64,000 nucleotides of DNA from Verrucomicrobium sp. (GCA_017849585.1 JAFIGT010000032.1:20027-84026); one strand, 5' to 3'. Positions 25,485 to 34,464 are shown, counted from the first letter of the stretch. Notes: generated from the letters alone by a model not told the origin. Numbers and translations: made by a program.

Positions 25485-26519
25485 ATGAAAACTTCCCCTG
25501 CGCTGGTTTTGGAACGGCCGTATCAGGCCTCGTATCGTGAAATTGAACTGACCTCGATGACGCCGGACACGATCCTGTGCCGCACGACGTTGAGCGCGAT
25601 CAGTTCCGGCACCGACATGAAAACGTGGCGAGGCCAGCAGCACCCGGAGCAGTGTTGGTATCCGCTCGTGCCGGGTTATGAAAGCGTGGGCGTGGTGGAG
25701 CAGGTGGGGCCGGAGGCGAAGACCAGTTTGAAGCCGGGCGACCGGGTCATGATCAACGAGTGCCGCCAGTTCGCGAATGTCTGCGCGGCGTGGGGCGGCA
25801 GCGTGAAGTATGTGCTGAAGAATTCAGTTACTGCGCCATCGCCGTTCGATTACATGGTGAAGATACCGGACAACGTGTCCGACCGCGACGCGGTGCTGGC
25901 GTACCTCGCGTGTGTGGCGTTGAAGGGTGCGAAGCGGCTGACGTATCGTCCCAATGAAGCCATTCTCATCGTGGGCGCGGGCATGGTCGGATTGAGCGCA
26001 GCGCAGATTGTCAAAATCCTGAATCCTTCCGCGAAGGTGATCGTGATCGACCGCTCCGCGTTCCGTTGCGAGATCGCACGGCACTATGCGGATCACGTTT
26101 TCCTCGCAGATGGCACCGAAGTGGCCAAGCTTGTTGAGGCCACAGACGGCAAGAAAGCCGACAAGATCATCGAATGCAGCGGTCATTCGGAAGTCGTGGG
26201 CACACTGCACAAATACCTCAAGGACGGTGGTTGGGCGCACGACGACGAGCCCGGTCACATCCATTTGCAGGGTGATTATCCCGAGCCGGTCACGCTCGAT
26301 TCGTGGCATCGCTGGTTCACGAAGAATTGCACCGTCACGATGACGTGCGCGCTCGGGCCGGGGACGAAGGAGCAGATTTTGCAGTGGATGAGCGAAGGGA
26401 AATTCAACACGACGCATCTGCCCACGGAGCTGTGGAAGGCGGAGCAAGGTCACGAGGCGTTCACGTACAAACAATCCAAGGGCGACGCGGTGTTCAAGGT
26501 GTTGCTGGAGTGGAGCTGA
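25485..26519 (+). CDS. Medium-chain dehydrogenase (zinc-alcohol-dehydrogenase superfamily)
   Basis: This 344-residue dehydrogenase has an N-terminal GroES-like domain (LVPGYESVGVVEQVG, LKPGDRVMI) and a Rossmann domain (AILIVGAGMVGLSAAQIV). The usual catalytic zinc Cys motif (GICGSD type) is replaced by SAISSGTDMKTW, and the four-Cys structural zinc lobe is missing. It therefore resembles the zinc-poor branch that includes BchC-like proteins. It probably oxidises a sugar or cyclitol hydroxyl with NAD(P). The ATG at 25485 is chosen because an earlier ATG at 25422 would translate across the operator. It is the first gene of the operon; the next start is 2 bases after its stop. Confidence 0.88.
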   Translation: MKTSPALVLERPYQASYREIELTSMTPDTILCRTTLSAISSGTDMKTWRGQQHPEQCWYPLVPGYESVGVVEQVGPEAKTSLKPGDRVMINECRQFANVCAAWGGSVKYVLKNSVTAPSPFDYMVKIPDNVSDRDAVLAYLACVALKGAKRLTYRPNEAILIVGAGMVGLSAAQIVKILNPSAKVIVIDRSAFRCEIARHYADHVFLADGTEVAKLVEATDGKKADKIIECSGHSEVVGTLHKYLKDGGWAHDDEPGHIHLQGDYPEPVTLDSWHRWFTKNCTVTMTCALGPGTKEQILQWMSEGKFNTTHLPTELWKAEQGHEAFTYKQSKGDAVFKVLLEWS

Positions 26520-26521
26520 TC

Positions 26522-27349
26522 ATGCAATTCGGCAGCGCTGCGTGGGGCTTTCGCGAAACCCCGTTGGAGCAGCAACTCGCCATCACGCGGGAGCTGGGAC
26601 TTTCGTTTTTAGAGCTTGGTGTGGCGGGTCACGAGAATGATTTCTTGCAGGTGGACGCGACGGCGGAGCAGATCACCCGGGTGGGCGAGCTGTTTACACG
26701 GTACGGCGTGTCGTTGCGGGCGGTGTCGACCGGTAACGATTTCACACAAGCCGACGAGTCCGCCTGCAAGACGGATTTGGAAAAAATCATGCGCGTGACG
26801 GCGTTGGCGGAGGCGCTGGGTGCCCGGACACTGCGCATCTTCGCGGGATTCAGTCCGGCGGAAGAGGTGACCGGGGCGCGCTGGAAACGGATGGTGTCGT
26901 GCCTGAACGAAGCAGTTGAACATGCGTCGCGGCACGGTGTGACTCTCGCGGTGGAAACGCACGGCGGAGTGAAATCGGTTCCGGGTGGCATTGCGCATTT
27001 TCACAGCACCTCGACGAAGCCGGAATTATTGACGCGTTGGCTAGGCGAGGTGTCACCGAAGGCGCGGCTGTTGTTTGATCCGGCGAATCTCGGCGCGGTG
27101 GGGATGAACGAAACCGAAATCCTCGCGCTCTATCGTCAACTGCAATCGCAGATCGCGGTGTTTCATCTGAAGGATTTCAAGCGGGTCAACCCGACGGCGA
27201 TTCAACCATGTGCGTGCGGCGAGGGGATGCTCGACTGGTCGCAACTGATGGCCGGATTTCGCGCGTTCGAGGGTATCGGTTTTCTCGAGTACGAAATGAC
27301 TGCCGACATCGTGGACGGATTGAAGCGAACGCTTAAAGCGATTGCGTAA
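26522..27349 (+). CDS. Sugar phosphate isomerase/epimerase (AP endonuclease 2-like TIM barrel)
   Basis: This 275-residue TIM-barrel protein of the xylose isomerase-like superfamily has metal-ligand candidates at the expected strands: Glu and His in LAVETHGG, Asp in LLFDPANLGAVG, His in VFHLKDFKRV and Glu in GFLEYEMTAD. Such enzymes isomerise, epimerise or dehydrate keto-sugars and inosoles. The ATG at 26522 follows the dehydrogenase stop by 2 bases; the frame is open further upstream, but that part reads antisense-like within the dehydrogenase. It probably acts on the dehydrogenase product. Confidence 0.85.
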   Translation: MQFGSAAWGFRETPLEQQLAITRELGLSFLELGVAGHENDFLQVDATAEQITRVGELFTRYGVSLRAVSTGNDFTQADESACKTDLEKIMRVTALAEALGARTLRIFAGFSPAEEVTGARWKRMVSCLNEAVEHASRHGVTLAVETHGGVKSVPGGIAHFHSTSTKPELLTRWLGEVSPKARLLFDPANLGAVGMNETEILALYRQLQSQIAVFHLKDFKRVNPTAIQPCACGEGMLDWSQLMAGFRAFEGIGFLEYEMTADIVDGLKRTLKAIA

Positions 27350-27361
27350 ACGAGAGGTTTG

Positions 27362-28417
27362 ATGCTCACGCCGGAACTTCGCCTCATTCATTTGCAGTTA
27401 ACCAAGCACTGCAATTTGCGCTGCTCGTTTTGCGGGCAGTGGGGCGAACACGGCTACATGAAGGAATCGTCTGCGGACGATCTCACGACGGCGCAATGGC
27501 TCGACGTGGTGGCGCAGGCGGCGGCATATCGCGCGGAGACCGGCATTGCGCCGCAGTTCATCCTGTGGGGCGGCGAACCGCTTGCGAGCCCGGCTTTTCC
27601 GGCGGTGAGCGCGGCCTTGCGCGAAGCGGGCTTCACGACAGCATTGATTACCAATGGCGTGCTGATCGAAAAGCATCTCAACTCGATCAACCGCACGATC
27701 GATACGGTTTATATTTCGCTTGATGGACCTCCCGAAGTGCACGAGCGCGTGCGCGGCGCGAAGGGAATCTGGCAGCGGATCGAACGCGGCTTGGCGGGGT
27801 TAGACCCTGCGAAGGTGATGCGGGTCTGCTTGTTCACGCTCTGCGGCGAGAACTGGCGCGAAGCGGTGACGTTTCCACACCGCTTGGGATCGCTCGGTTT
27901 CGACCGCGTGATTTATCAAAACCTGATCTATTGCACGAGCGCGCAGGCGGACGATTACCGCCGGTGGATGCGGGAGAGTTTCGCGCAGTCCGCGCCCCGG
28001 TTGGATTCGTGGATCAGCGATGCGCCGGAACCGTGGGTGGCGGAGTTGCCCGGCGTGGTGTCTGCCTTGGAGGAAAAGATCCGCGCGGGCTCGTATCCGC
28101 TCGAAGTGCAGCTTTATCCCGGCGAGTTGAACGCGGGGAATATCGCGCAGTGGTACGACTCGTCCGTGCCTCTCAAGAAGACGCGTCTGCCGTGCGTGAT
28201 GCCGTTCCGGCACTTGCAAATCAATCACGATGGGCAGACCCATTTTTGCGTGGACTTCAACGACTTCACGCTCGGTAGCGTGCGGGAGCATTCCGTGCTC
28301 GAACTTTTTACCAATGACCGCGCGCGCCGTTTCCGCACCGAGGGGGCAACCTGCAACAGTCTCTGCGCGCGGTGCCCCTGGTACTACAACGACTCGCTCG
28401 CGGTCGATCAGCGCTAA
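27362..28417 (+). CDS. Radical SAM protein with SPASM/twitch-like C-terminus
   Basis: Cys17, Cys21 and Cys24 in KHCNLRCSFCGQWGEHG are the radical SAM 4Fe-4S ligands, and LWGGEPLASP is the SAM-binding glycine motif. The C-terminal part has further cysteines (LPCVMPFRH, THFCVDFNDF, CNSLCARCPW), like the auxiliary cluster of SPASM/twitch proteins. At 351 residues it is typical of peptide-modifying or anaerobic sulfatase-maturase relatives, but no precursor peptide is visible nearby. GAGAGG at 27352-27357 supports the ATG at 27362. Finding it inside a sugar operon is unusual. Confidence 0.88.
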   Translation: MLTPELRLIHLQLTKHCNLRCSFCGQWGEHGYMKESSADDLTTAQWLDVVAQAAAYRAETGIAPQFILWGGEPLASPAFPAVSAALREAGFTTALITNGVLIEKHLNSINRTIDTVYISLDGPPEVHERVRGAKGIWQRIERGLAGLDPAKVMRVCLFTLCGENWREAVTFPHRLGSLGFDRVIYQNLIYCTSAQADDYRRWMRESFAQSAPRLDSWISDAPEPWVAELPGVVSALEEKIRAGSYPLEVQLYPGELNAGNIAQWYDSSVPLKKTRLPCVMPFRHLQINHDGQTHFCVDFNDFTLGSVREHSVLELFTNDRARRFRTEGATCNSLCARCPWYYNDSLAVDQR

Positions 28418-28425
28418 AACATTTT

Positions 28426-29820
28426 ATGCAAAAACCACAAATCATCTACATGCCGCATGCGAATATCCAATATTCGCAGCTCGCCCCGGAAAAACGCCAG
28501 TGGGTCATGAAAAACTCGTACGAGAAACTCTTCGATCTCGTGCTGAGCGGACCCTACAAAATCGCCTTCGAAGCGTCGGGCAAGACGATCGAGGAGATCG
28601 CCCTGCAAGCGCCCGAGGTGTTGGAAAAATTGAAGCAGCTCGTTGCGGAAAAGAAGCTGGAGCCGGTCTCATCGCCGTACATCCATTTCATGCTTTCGAA
28701 TATCCCCACCGAAATCACGCTCGACTCGCTGCGCTACGCGCTCGACATCTGGGAGAAGTACGTCGGCGTGCGGCCCGAGACCGGATGGAACCCCGAGTGC
28801 GGCTGGGCGTCGTACGTGCCGGACCTGTACCAGAAGGCGGGCTTCAAGACGCTCGTGATGGATGCTGATTCGCTGCTATTGTCGTTCGAAGAAATTCGTC
28901 AGGCCACGGGCTTGAAGTACGATATTCAGGGTCACAGCAACAAGAATCACCTTTTCAAAATCGAGGACTATATTCAGGACAAGCCCGACTTCCTGAAGTA
29001 CATCACCAATCCCTCGAAGACCGAGAGCGGTTTGCAGATGATTTTCCGTTCTGACTGCATGGCCAATCCGATGCTCTGGTTCCTCATGGGCGCGACCGAA
29101 GGCATGCGCAAGGAGCCCGTCTCGCTGAAGGAAATCCAGACGTTGCTGGCGAAGTGGAAGACGCGCATCGAACAGAGCGGCTCGTTCATCATGCCTTACG
29201 CCGAAGACGCCGAGTACATCGGCACGTCGGCCTACTTCTACGTGAAGCAATTCAATCAGGCGCGCTTCTTCGAGCCGGAACCGCAGAGCGTGACGCGCTT
29301 CGGTCAGTTGCTCGATTCCGCCATCGAAGCGGGCTACGAACTTTCCACACCGAGCGAAGTCATCGCCGCGGCGGGTAAGAATGTCTTCGTCAACGAGCAC
29401 GTCCTCGACATCGAGAACGGTGTCGCGTGGCACGGCGGCACCGCCAAGGCATGGGCGAACACGGAGTACTCGCGCTTGATGGACCCGGTCTGCCAATCGA
29501 TTCTCAATGGCATCAAGGAAGTCGCGCAGCATGTCGGACTCGACCTCGATACGCTCGATGCGGACCTGTCGACCGCGATGAAGGCCGTGACCAGCGCCTA
29601 TGTTTCCGATTCGCGTTGGCCGCCACTGCCGACCTCACCGGGGCGGTTCAACGTGCGTGAATCGCTCGATGACATGGTCGTGGCGAACAACGCGCTGCGG
29701 GCCGCAATGGTGAAGCGCGGGATCGCGCACAAGCGCAGTTTGTATTCGCCCGAGCTCATGGCGACGCAGATCAAGGCGATCGACGATCAGCTCATGGCGC
29801 GGAAATACTTCGGCGAGTAG
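28426..29820 (+). CDS. GH57-like glycoside hydrolase/transferase
   Basis: This 464-residue protein resembles the family 57 glycoside hydrolase N-terminal domain: an opening strand with PHANIQYSQL, the motif GWNPECGW with a Glu at the position of the GH57 nucleophile, and MPYAEDAEYIGTS with an Asp in the region of the acid/base. GH57 enzymes act on alpha-glucans or alpha-galactosides and share their fold with polysaccharide deacetylases. It is the last gene of the operon, starting 8 bases after the radical SAM stop, and is followed by a strong terminator. No export signal is seen, so it works in the cytoplasm on an internalised or activated sugar. Confidence 0.78.
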   Translation: MQKPQIIYMPHANIQYSQLAPEKRQWVMKNSYEKLFDLVLSGPYKIAFEASGKTIEEIALQAPEVLEKLKQLVAEKKLEPVSSPYIHFMLSNIPTEITLDSLRYALDIWEKYVGVRPETGWNPECGWASYVPDLYQKAGFKTLVMDADSLLLSFEEIRQATGLKYDIQGHSNKNHLFKIEDYIQDKPDFLKYITNPSKTESGLQMIFRSDCMANPMLWFLMGATEGMRKEPVSLKEIQTLLAKWKTRIEQSGSFIMPYAEDAEYIGTSAYFYVKQFNQARFFEPEPQSVTRFGQLLDSAIEAGYELSTPSEVIAAAGKNVFVNEHVLDIENGVAWHGGTAKAWANTEYSRLMDPVCQSILNGIKEVAQHVGLDLDTLDADLSTAMKAVTSAYVSDSRWPPLPTSPGRFNVRESLDDMVVANNALRAAMVKRGIAHKRSLYSPELMATQIKAIDDQLMARKYFGE

Positions 29821-29831
29821 TTCCGCTTTCG

Positions 29832-29866
29832 AAAAGCCTCCGGTTACAAGCCGGAGGCTTTTTTTA
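29832..29866 (+). terminator. Rho-independent terminator of the GH57-like operon
   Basis: AAAAGCCTCCGG and CCGGAGGCTTTT form a 12-bp stem with a 7-base loop, and a run of seven T follows. It starts 12 bases after the stop of the GH57-like gene and closes the operon that begins at 25485. Confidence 0.92.
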
Positions 29867-29896
29867 TATGACTGAGCGTGTCAACTCGACCGGGGT

Positions 29897-31438
29897 TCAA
29901 GGTGACGGGATGGACTGTCGCTGGAGTATGACGACATACTCGTAATTAAATATGACTCGCCAGCGTCCGGAATTGATCAGCTTCTGGATATTTTCGTGAC
30001 GTTTTTGGGCGGTCTCCTGCTTGAATAAGGTTTTGCGCGGGCCGCATTGATCGGCGATTTGATCGACGACGATGTAATCGATTTGATCCGGGCGAACCGT
30101 GGTCTCGGCTTGGCGCGCGGCGATCATCTGATCGAAATCGAGGTTGTCCTGTTGCAGGTCGCCCATCACCATGTTGACGCGGTTGGAAAGATAGCCGCTG
30201 TGCCGGTGCGGCGCGTAGACGCCGGCCTCGACTGGAATTCTGGCAAATTCGCGGCGCAGTTCGGTGTTCACCTGTTCTTCTCCGTCGCCATGATAACGGG
30301 CTTTCATGAGGGCATATTCGTAGACGAAGAAAATGCCGTTGAGGCATAGCACCGCGACCAGGACCCCTTTGCCGATTCGCGTGGAGAGATCCCACCGTCG
30401 CAGGAAAGCGATCAGTCCGAGATGGGCCGAGAGAAACACAAACTGAAAGTAATAAGCGTGAATCTGTATGAAGAGCTCATTGTTATTCATCAACCAGAAG
30501 AAAGGTACGGGCAACAGCAGGAGCGCGCTCTCCCACGAGGCGAATGCTAAAAAGAGCGCGGGACCGACGGTGTCCAAGGCCCGGATCCAGCGCGATACAT
30601 CGAGCAATTTCCCGAGGACCAATTGCGGATTCGAGAGCATCACCTGAAAGAGCTGGAGTGGAGAGCTGGCCCCAATCTCGGAATACTTCGAGCCGAAATT
30701 GTTGAACTGCTCGACTGTGCGAAAAGTTGGCATGAGCCAACCCATAGTGAAGACAATCCAGCCGAGCCCGCCGACGAGAGCGAACAAGCCGTAGCGCCGC
30801 GTCCAAGGGAAACGCCGGGGGCTGAGGAGCCACGCGACGCCCAGCGCGGCATAGGTGATGGCGGCGAGTTCCCCGCAGGAAACGGAGAAAAAAAAGCAGA
30901 GCCAGTATGCGAGCGGGTGATTCTTTAGGTAAAAGTAGTAGGCCCAAAAGAGCGCGGGCAGAATCCACGGTTCCGGATGCAGCGGGATGATGCAGAGATT
31001 GGCGAGCATGGGGTTGAGTAATGCCGCGATCGCGATGAGGCAGGCCGTGAAGGGGTCCTTCAGGATTTCCTTTGCAACGAAATAGACCGGGAATACGAGA
31101 CTCAGGGCACCGACATTTTGCAGGATATAGAAAAAATCGGTGGAGGGGATCAGTGCATAAATCGCCGCGAGGAGCACGAAAATGAAATGGCTGTGAATGC
31201 CGAGAATATGGGGGCCACAGTAAGCGGTGCAACGGAACCAGTGACCATGCAGGATATTCACTATGGCGCTTTGCGAAGCGGCGGTATCGCAGGCCACGCC
31301 GCGGAAATTCTGATAAATCTGGAGAGTCAGATGACTCGCTACGGCGGCGGAGAGAATCCACAGCACAGTGAGCACGAGCAGGTAAAGCGGTTCCCCGCTT
31401 AACTGGAAACGTGGCGCGCGAGGATTCCGGAGATTCAT
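29897..31438 (-). CDS. Polytopic membrane protein, DUF2079-like
   Basis: This 513-residue protein has about ten hydrophobic helices and a soluble C-terminal part of about 110 residues. Segments such as DTAASQSAIVNILHGHWFR, HSHFIFVLLAAIYALIP and IPLHPEPWILPALFWAYYF recall DUF2079 membrane proteins, which are distantly related to GT39-type glycosyltransferases. The function is unknown; lipid-linked sugar transfer would be a guess from the fold class. It is in the same direction as the helicase upstream and lies 46 bases downstream of it. Confidence 0.7.
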   Translation of the reverse strand: MNLRNPRAPRFQLSGEPLYLLVLTVLWILSAAVASHLTLQIYQNFRGVACDTAASQSAIVNILHGHWFRCTAYCGPHILGIHSHFIFVLLAAIYALIPSTDFFYILQNVGALSLVFPVYFVAKEILKDPFTACLIAIAALLNPMLANLCIIPLHPEPWILPALFWAYYFYLKNHPLAYWLCFFFSVSCGELAAITYAALGVAWLLSPRRFPWTRRYGLFALVGGLGWIVFTMGWLMPTFRTVEQFNNFGSKYSEIGASSPLQLFQVMLSNPQLVLGKLLDVSRWIRALDTVGPALFLAFASWESALLLLPVPFFWLMNNNELFIQIHAYYFQFVFLSAHLGLIAFLRRWDLSTRIGKGVLVAVLCLNGIFFVYEYALMKARYHGDGEEQVNTELRREFARIPVEAGVYAPHRHSGYLSNRVNMVMGDLQQDNLDFDQMIAARQAETTVRPDQIDYIVVDQIADQCGPRKTLFKQETAQKRHENIQKLINSGRWRVIFNYEYVVILQRQSIPSP

Positions 31439-31484
31439 GCCGTAGCATTCAAGCAGAAGGAATTTTATCCAGCAAGGCAGCTCG

Positions 31485-33464
31485 CTAAAACGACTTTCCG
31501 CCCTTGGTATCCAGACGGTGAGTGACGGGCTTTTCCTGCTCGGCGGTCATGGGCGGGAGCGCGGGCAGGGAATCGTTGCGGTACTGGGTCATTTCAAGGG
31601 TGCACCGTTCGCGCAGTTGCTCCCAGCGCGGCCACTCGGGAATCGATTCTCCCGCCGCGATCTGGCGGAGCAAACTTTTCCACTCCACGACGAGGCGGTC
31701 GATGTCGCCACGGCTGACATGTTCGCTCTCGGCATTGGCCGGGACGTATTTTTTCGCGCGAAGCGTGCGGACAATTTCCTCGCCACCGGTGCCGTAATTA
31801 ACCGGGATGCCATCCATGAGAAATCCCTCATAGGAGAATTTCTTGTAAGCTTTCTGGCACGTCATGGCAAGACGACCGCCCCAGCGCGCCTCCGTGCCGC
31901 AGAAGCGGTCACCGGCCACGAGATTGGCGAGATCGTCGATTAATTCTTCGATGGGGTAGTGTTCGTCTTCGAGGCCCGCGATCACGCCAAGTCCTTCCGG
32001 CCCGAGGAACTGGCTCATCACTTGACCGCGACGCGTGACGGCGAGTTCGCGATCGAGAATACCGACGCGGTTCCAGAGCCAGAGCAGCGTCGGCTGGGTG
32101 TCGAGCTGCAGACATTCCTCGCGATGCGGACAGGTCAGGCAAAACGGTGCGGGATTTTTCTCGCGACGCACGAGTCTCGCGCGGCCGGTATCCGTGCGCA
32201 ATCCGCACGGGAGTTTTTCGCCAAACAATCGCGAGGACGCTTCAACGCCGAGTAGAATGGGTTCTTCCGTGAAGAGCCTTTTTTGAAAAGCGGCAGCGGC
32301 GTCGGCAATCGGTTTTCCCGCGACGAGTTCGCGTAGGAGCGGTCGCCACGGTAGCGGTGTGTTGCGCCGCAGGGCGCGGGTGCGGGCCTGACCGAGGCGC
32401 GGGGAATTGTCGGTGACGAGGACGTAGCCCTGATCGTCGAGTCCACGACGACCGGCGCGGCCAAACATTTGCAGGAGTTCGGAGGGGGTGACTTCGCGCG
32501 GCGCGCCGCCAACGTTGTATTGCGTGCCGGTGACGAGCACGGAGCGGAGGGAGAAGTTGATGCCTGCGCTGAGTCCGAGCGTGGCGACGACGATGCGGAG
32601 TTGGCCGGATTTCGCGAGCGGTTCGACGAGTCCAGCGCGTTGCAGATAGGAAAGGCCGCTGTGATGAAATGCGATGCGTTGGCGCAGCAGCTTGGCCAGT
32701 GCGGGACCGGCGGCTTGCTCTTGAAGTCCGCTGAGCGGCAGAGGATTGGGGCAGGGGATTTGAGCCGCGGCCTCGAGCGCGATTTTTTCTGCGGCCTTGC
32801 GGTGTGGAGCGAAAACAAGAACGGGGCCGAAGTCCTCGCGCAACGCGGCGGCGAGTCGGCGGGTCCAGTATCCCTGGATTTTATCCGGCACACGGCGCGA
32901 CGCGGAATCGATCTCCATTTCCTCGAGTGGGACAGGGCGCTCTTTTTGTTCGATGAGCACCGCCTTGCGACCGAGGGTATCCAGCCAGCGCAAGGCGGAG
33001 CTGGGATTGGCCACGCTGCCGGAGAGGAGCAGTAATTGGGTCGTGAGCGGGAGTGTCATCACGACGCCTTCATAGTGATTGCCCCGCAGCGGGTCGCCGA
33101 GCCATTGATATTCATCGATGACGTAGAGCGAGACATTGCGCGGGGATTGCTGCGCTTCGAGCGTGGCGACGATGAGCGGCGCCCCGGCGTTCAGGACGAG
33201 ATCGCCGGTGGTGATGCCGACGTTCCAGCCCTTGCGGGTCCACTCTGCGAATTTGTCATTCGCGAGCGCGCGGGTGGGAACGGTGAAGATGACCTGCCCC
33301 GTGCTGCTGCGGCGCTGGGTGAAGTATTGCTCGAAGATGAAGGTTTTACCGGCACCGGTGGGAGCCTGCACAATGACGTCCTGACCCGCGACGAGGGCAC
33401 GAATCGCCTCGGCCTGCCAGGTGTCGGGCAGGCGAAGTTGTTGAAACGCGTCGAGGGTCGGCAT
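31485..33464 (-). CDS. Ski2-like superfamily 2 helicase
   Basis: This 659-residue helicase has Walker A VIVQAPTGAGKTFIFEQY (Lys40), a DEYQ box in place of DExH (YVIDEYQWLGDPLRGNHYEG), and the Ski2-type motif VI LLQMFGRAGRRGLDDQGYVL. The middle region has LVFAPHRKAAEKIALEAA and the HHSGLSYLQRAGLVEPLAKS segment. A cysteine cluster (FCLTCPHREEC) sits near residue 445. Ski2/Mtr4/HelY-type helicases unwind RNA or DNA. The C-terminal 150 residues do not match a named domain to my eye. Confidence 0.88.
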   Translation of the reverse strand: MPTLDAFQQLRLPDTWQAEAIRALVAGQDVIVQAPTGAGKTFIFEQYFTQRRSSTGQVIFTVPTRALANDKFAEWTRKGWNVGITTGDLVLNAGAPLIVATLEAQQSPRNVSLYVIDEYQWLGDPLRGNHYEGVVMTLPLTTQLLLLSGSVANPSSALRWLDTLGRKAVLIEQKERPVPLEEMEIDSASRRVPDKIQGYWTRRLAAALREDFGPVLVFAPHRKAAEKIALEAAAQIPCPNPLPLSGLQEQAAGPALAKLLRQRIAFHHSGLSYLQRAGLVEPLAKSGQLRIVVATLGLSAGINFSLRSVLVTGTQYNVGGAPREVTPSELLQMFGRAGRRGLDDQGYVLVTDNSPRLGQARTRALRRNTPLPWRPLLRELVAGKPIADAAAAFQKRLFTEEPILLGVEASSRLFGEKLPCGLRTDTGRARLVRREKNPAPFCLTCPHREECLQLDTQPTLLWLWNRVGILDRELAVTRRGQVMSQFLGPEGLGVIAGLEDEHYPIEELIDDLANLVAGDRFCGTEARWGGRLAMTCQKAYKKFSYEGFLMDGIPVNYGTGGEEIVRTLRAKKYVPANAESEHVSRGDIDRLVVEWKSLLRQIAAGESIPEWPRWEQLRERCTLEMTQYRNDSLPALPPMTAEQEKPVTHRLDTKGGKSF

Positions 33465-33557
33465 CGTACCAAGATAGCGTCAGGCGGGAGAGATTGCCAA
33501 TTTCCAATTGGGAAGGGCGGAGCAGGAGTCGATTATCGGCTCCAAGATTGAGTGCCG

Positions 33558-34325
33558 CTACGCTGTCTTGGAAATGCCCTTGAGTTGCTTGAGGCTGTCG
33601 CGGAGTTGGGCGGCGGTCTCGTAATCCTCGCGTTCCACGGCGGCAGCGAGAGCCTTCTCGAGACGAATTTGCTCGTTTTCCGGCGAGGCCTTTTGCAGGT
33701 CCTTCTCCCAGTTTTCGAGAAAATGGATTTCCTGGCTTTGCTCGATCAGATCTGTGCGATCCATTCGCTCGTAGAAGGCGCGAATCTCGCGAATGCCCGC
33801 CGTGACGTGCGCCAATGCCTGCGCGGTGGCCTGTTGCTCGAGGGCATGCTGGGCGCGGGCGCGGGTGAGCATCATGAGTCCGTACGGGCGGAATTGCTGG
33901 AAGAGCCAAGCGAGCGGCTTTGTCTCGGCGTATTGTTCGACGAAGTCGAAGAGATCGAGATTACGGCGCGTGTCGCGGATCACGCGGACCCAGTCGCCGA
34001 GTTGGAAGAGCGCGAGGTAACGGTGGTAATATTGAACCGCTTCCTGTTGCAGTTTGGCGCAATCTTCCGCGTCGAGCGTGAAGCGGGGTTCGTCCGATTC
34101 CTTTTCCATGAAGTCGCGGGCGAGCGACTGGTACATGTGAAAAAGCGATTCGTGTCCCATCGGGCGCGTGCCGTCGGGGCGACCATCGAGTTCCATCTGG
34201 AGCAGACCCATGTCGAGGCGCAACTGGATCTTGGGATAGCCATCGTCGCCCGTGATCTGGCGAACGGTGACTTGTCCGGGTACGAATTCCCATCCTTCGA
34301 AAATGGGACCGAGATCTTGACTCAT
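33558..34325 (-). CDS. UVR (UvrB/UvrC) motif-containing protein
   Basis: The 255-residue protein ends with a UVR motif (LEKALAAAVEREDYETAAQL RDSLKQL region, about 220-250), the short helical hairpin that links UvrB to UvrC and also occurs in protein-arginine kinase activators and Clp adaptors. The N-terminal part (GYPKIQLRLDMGLLQMELDG and a YYHRYLALFQLGDWVRVIRD helical segment) is a conserved domain of unknown function. It has no nuclease or helicase motif, so direct repair activity is not implied. It is divergent from the sialate O-acetylesterase gene. Confidence 0.8.
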   Translation of the reverse strand: MSQDLGPIFEGWEFVPGQVTVRQITGDDGYPKIQLRLDMGLLQMELDGRPDGTRPMGHESLFHMYQSLARDFMEKESDEPRFTLDAEDCAKLQQEAVQYYHRYLALFQLGDWVRVIRDTRRNLDLFDFVEQYAETKPLAWLFQQFRPYGLMMLTRARAQHALEQQATAQALAHVTAGIREIRAFYERMDRTDLIEQSQEIHFLENWEKDLQKASPENEQIRLEKALAAAVEREDYETAAQLRDSLKQLKGISKTA

Positions 34326-34464
34326 AGGATGATCTTATCTCAACGCGTGGCTTTGAAAAGTCAATGGATGAGTGGAACTCATCTTCTTATGGGTTCCCTG
34401 AGGCAATCTTATGACGTGATTGCATGGATTGACAGTCTAGAATCGTGCTCTTTAATCGAACCTC

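Noticed and set aside
26303..26521. Upstream extension of the sugar isomerase frame by 73 codons
   Set aside because: It overlaps the dehydrogenase coding region and shows no TIM-barrel homology; the ATG at 26522 fits the family start.
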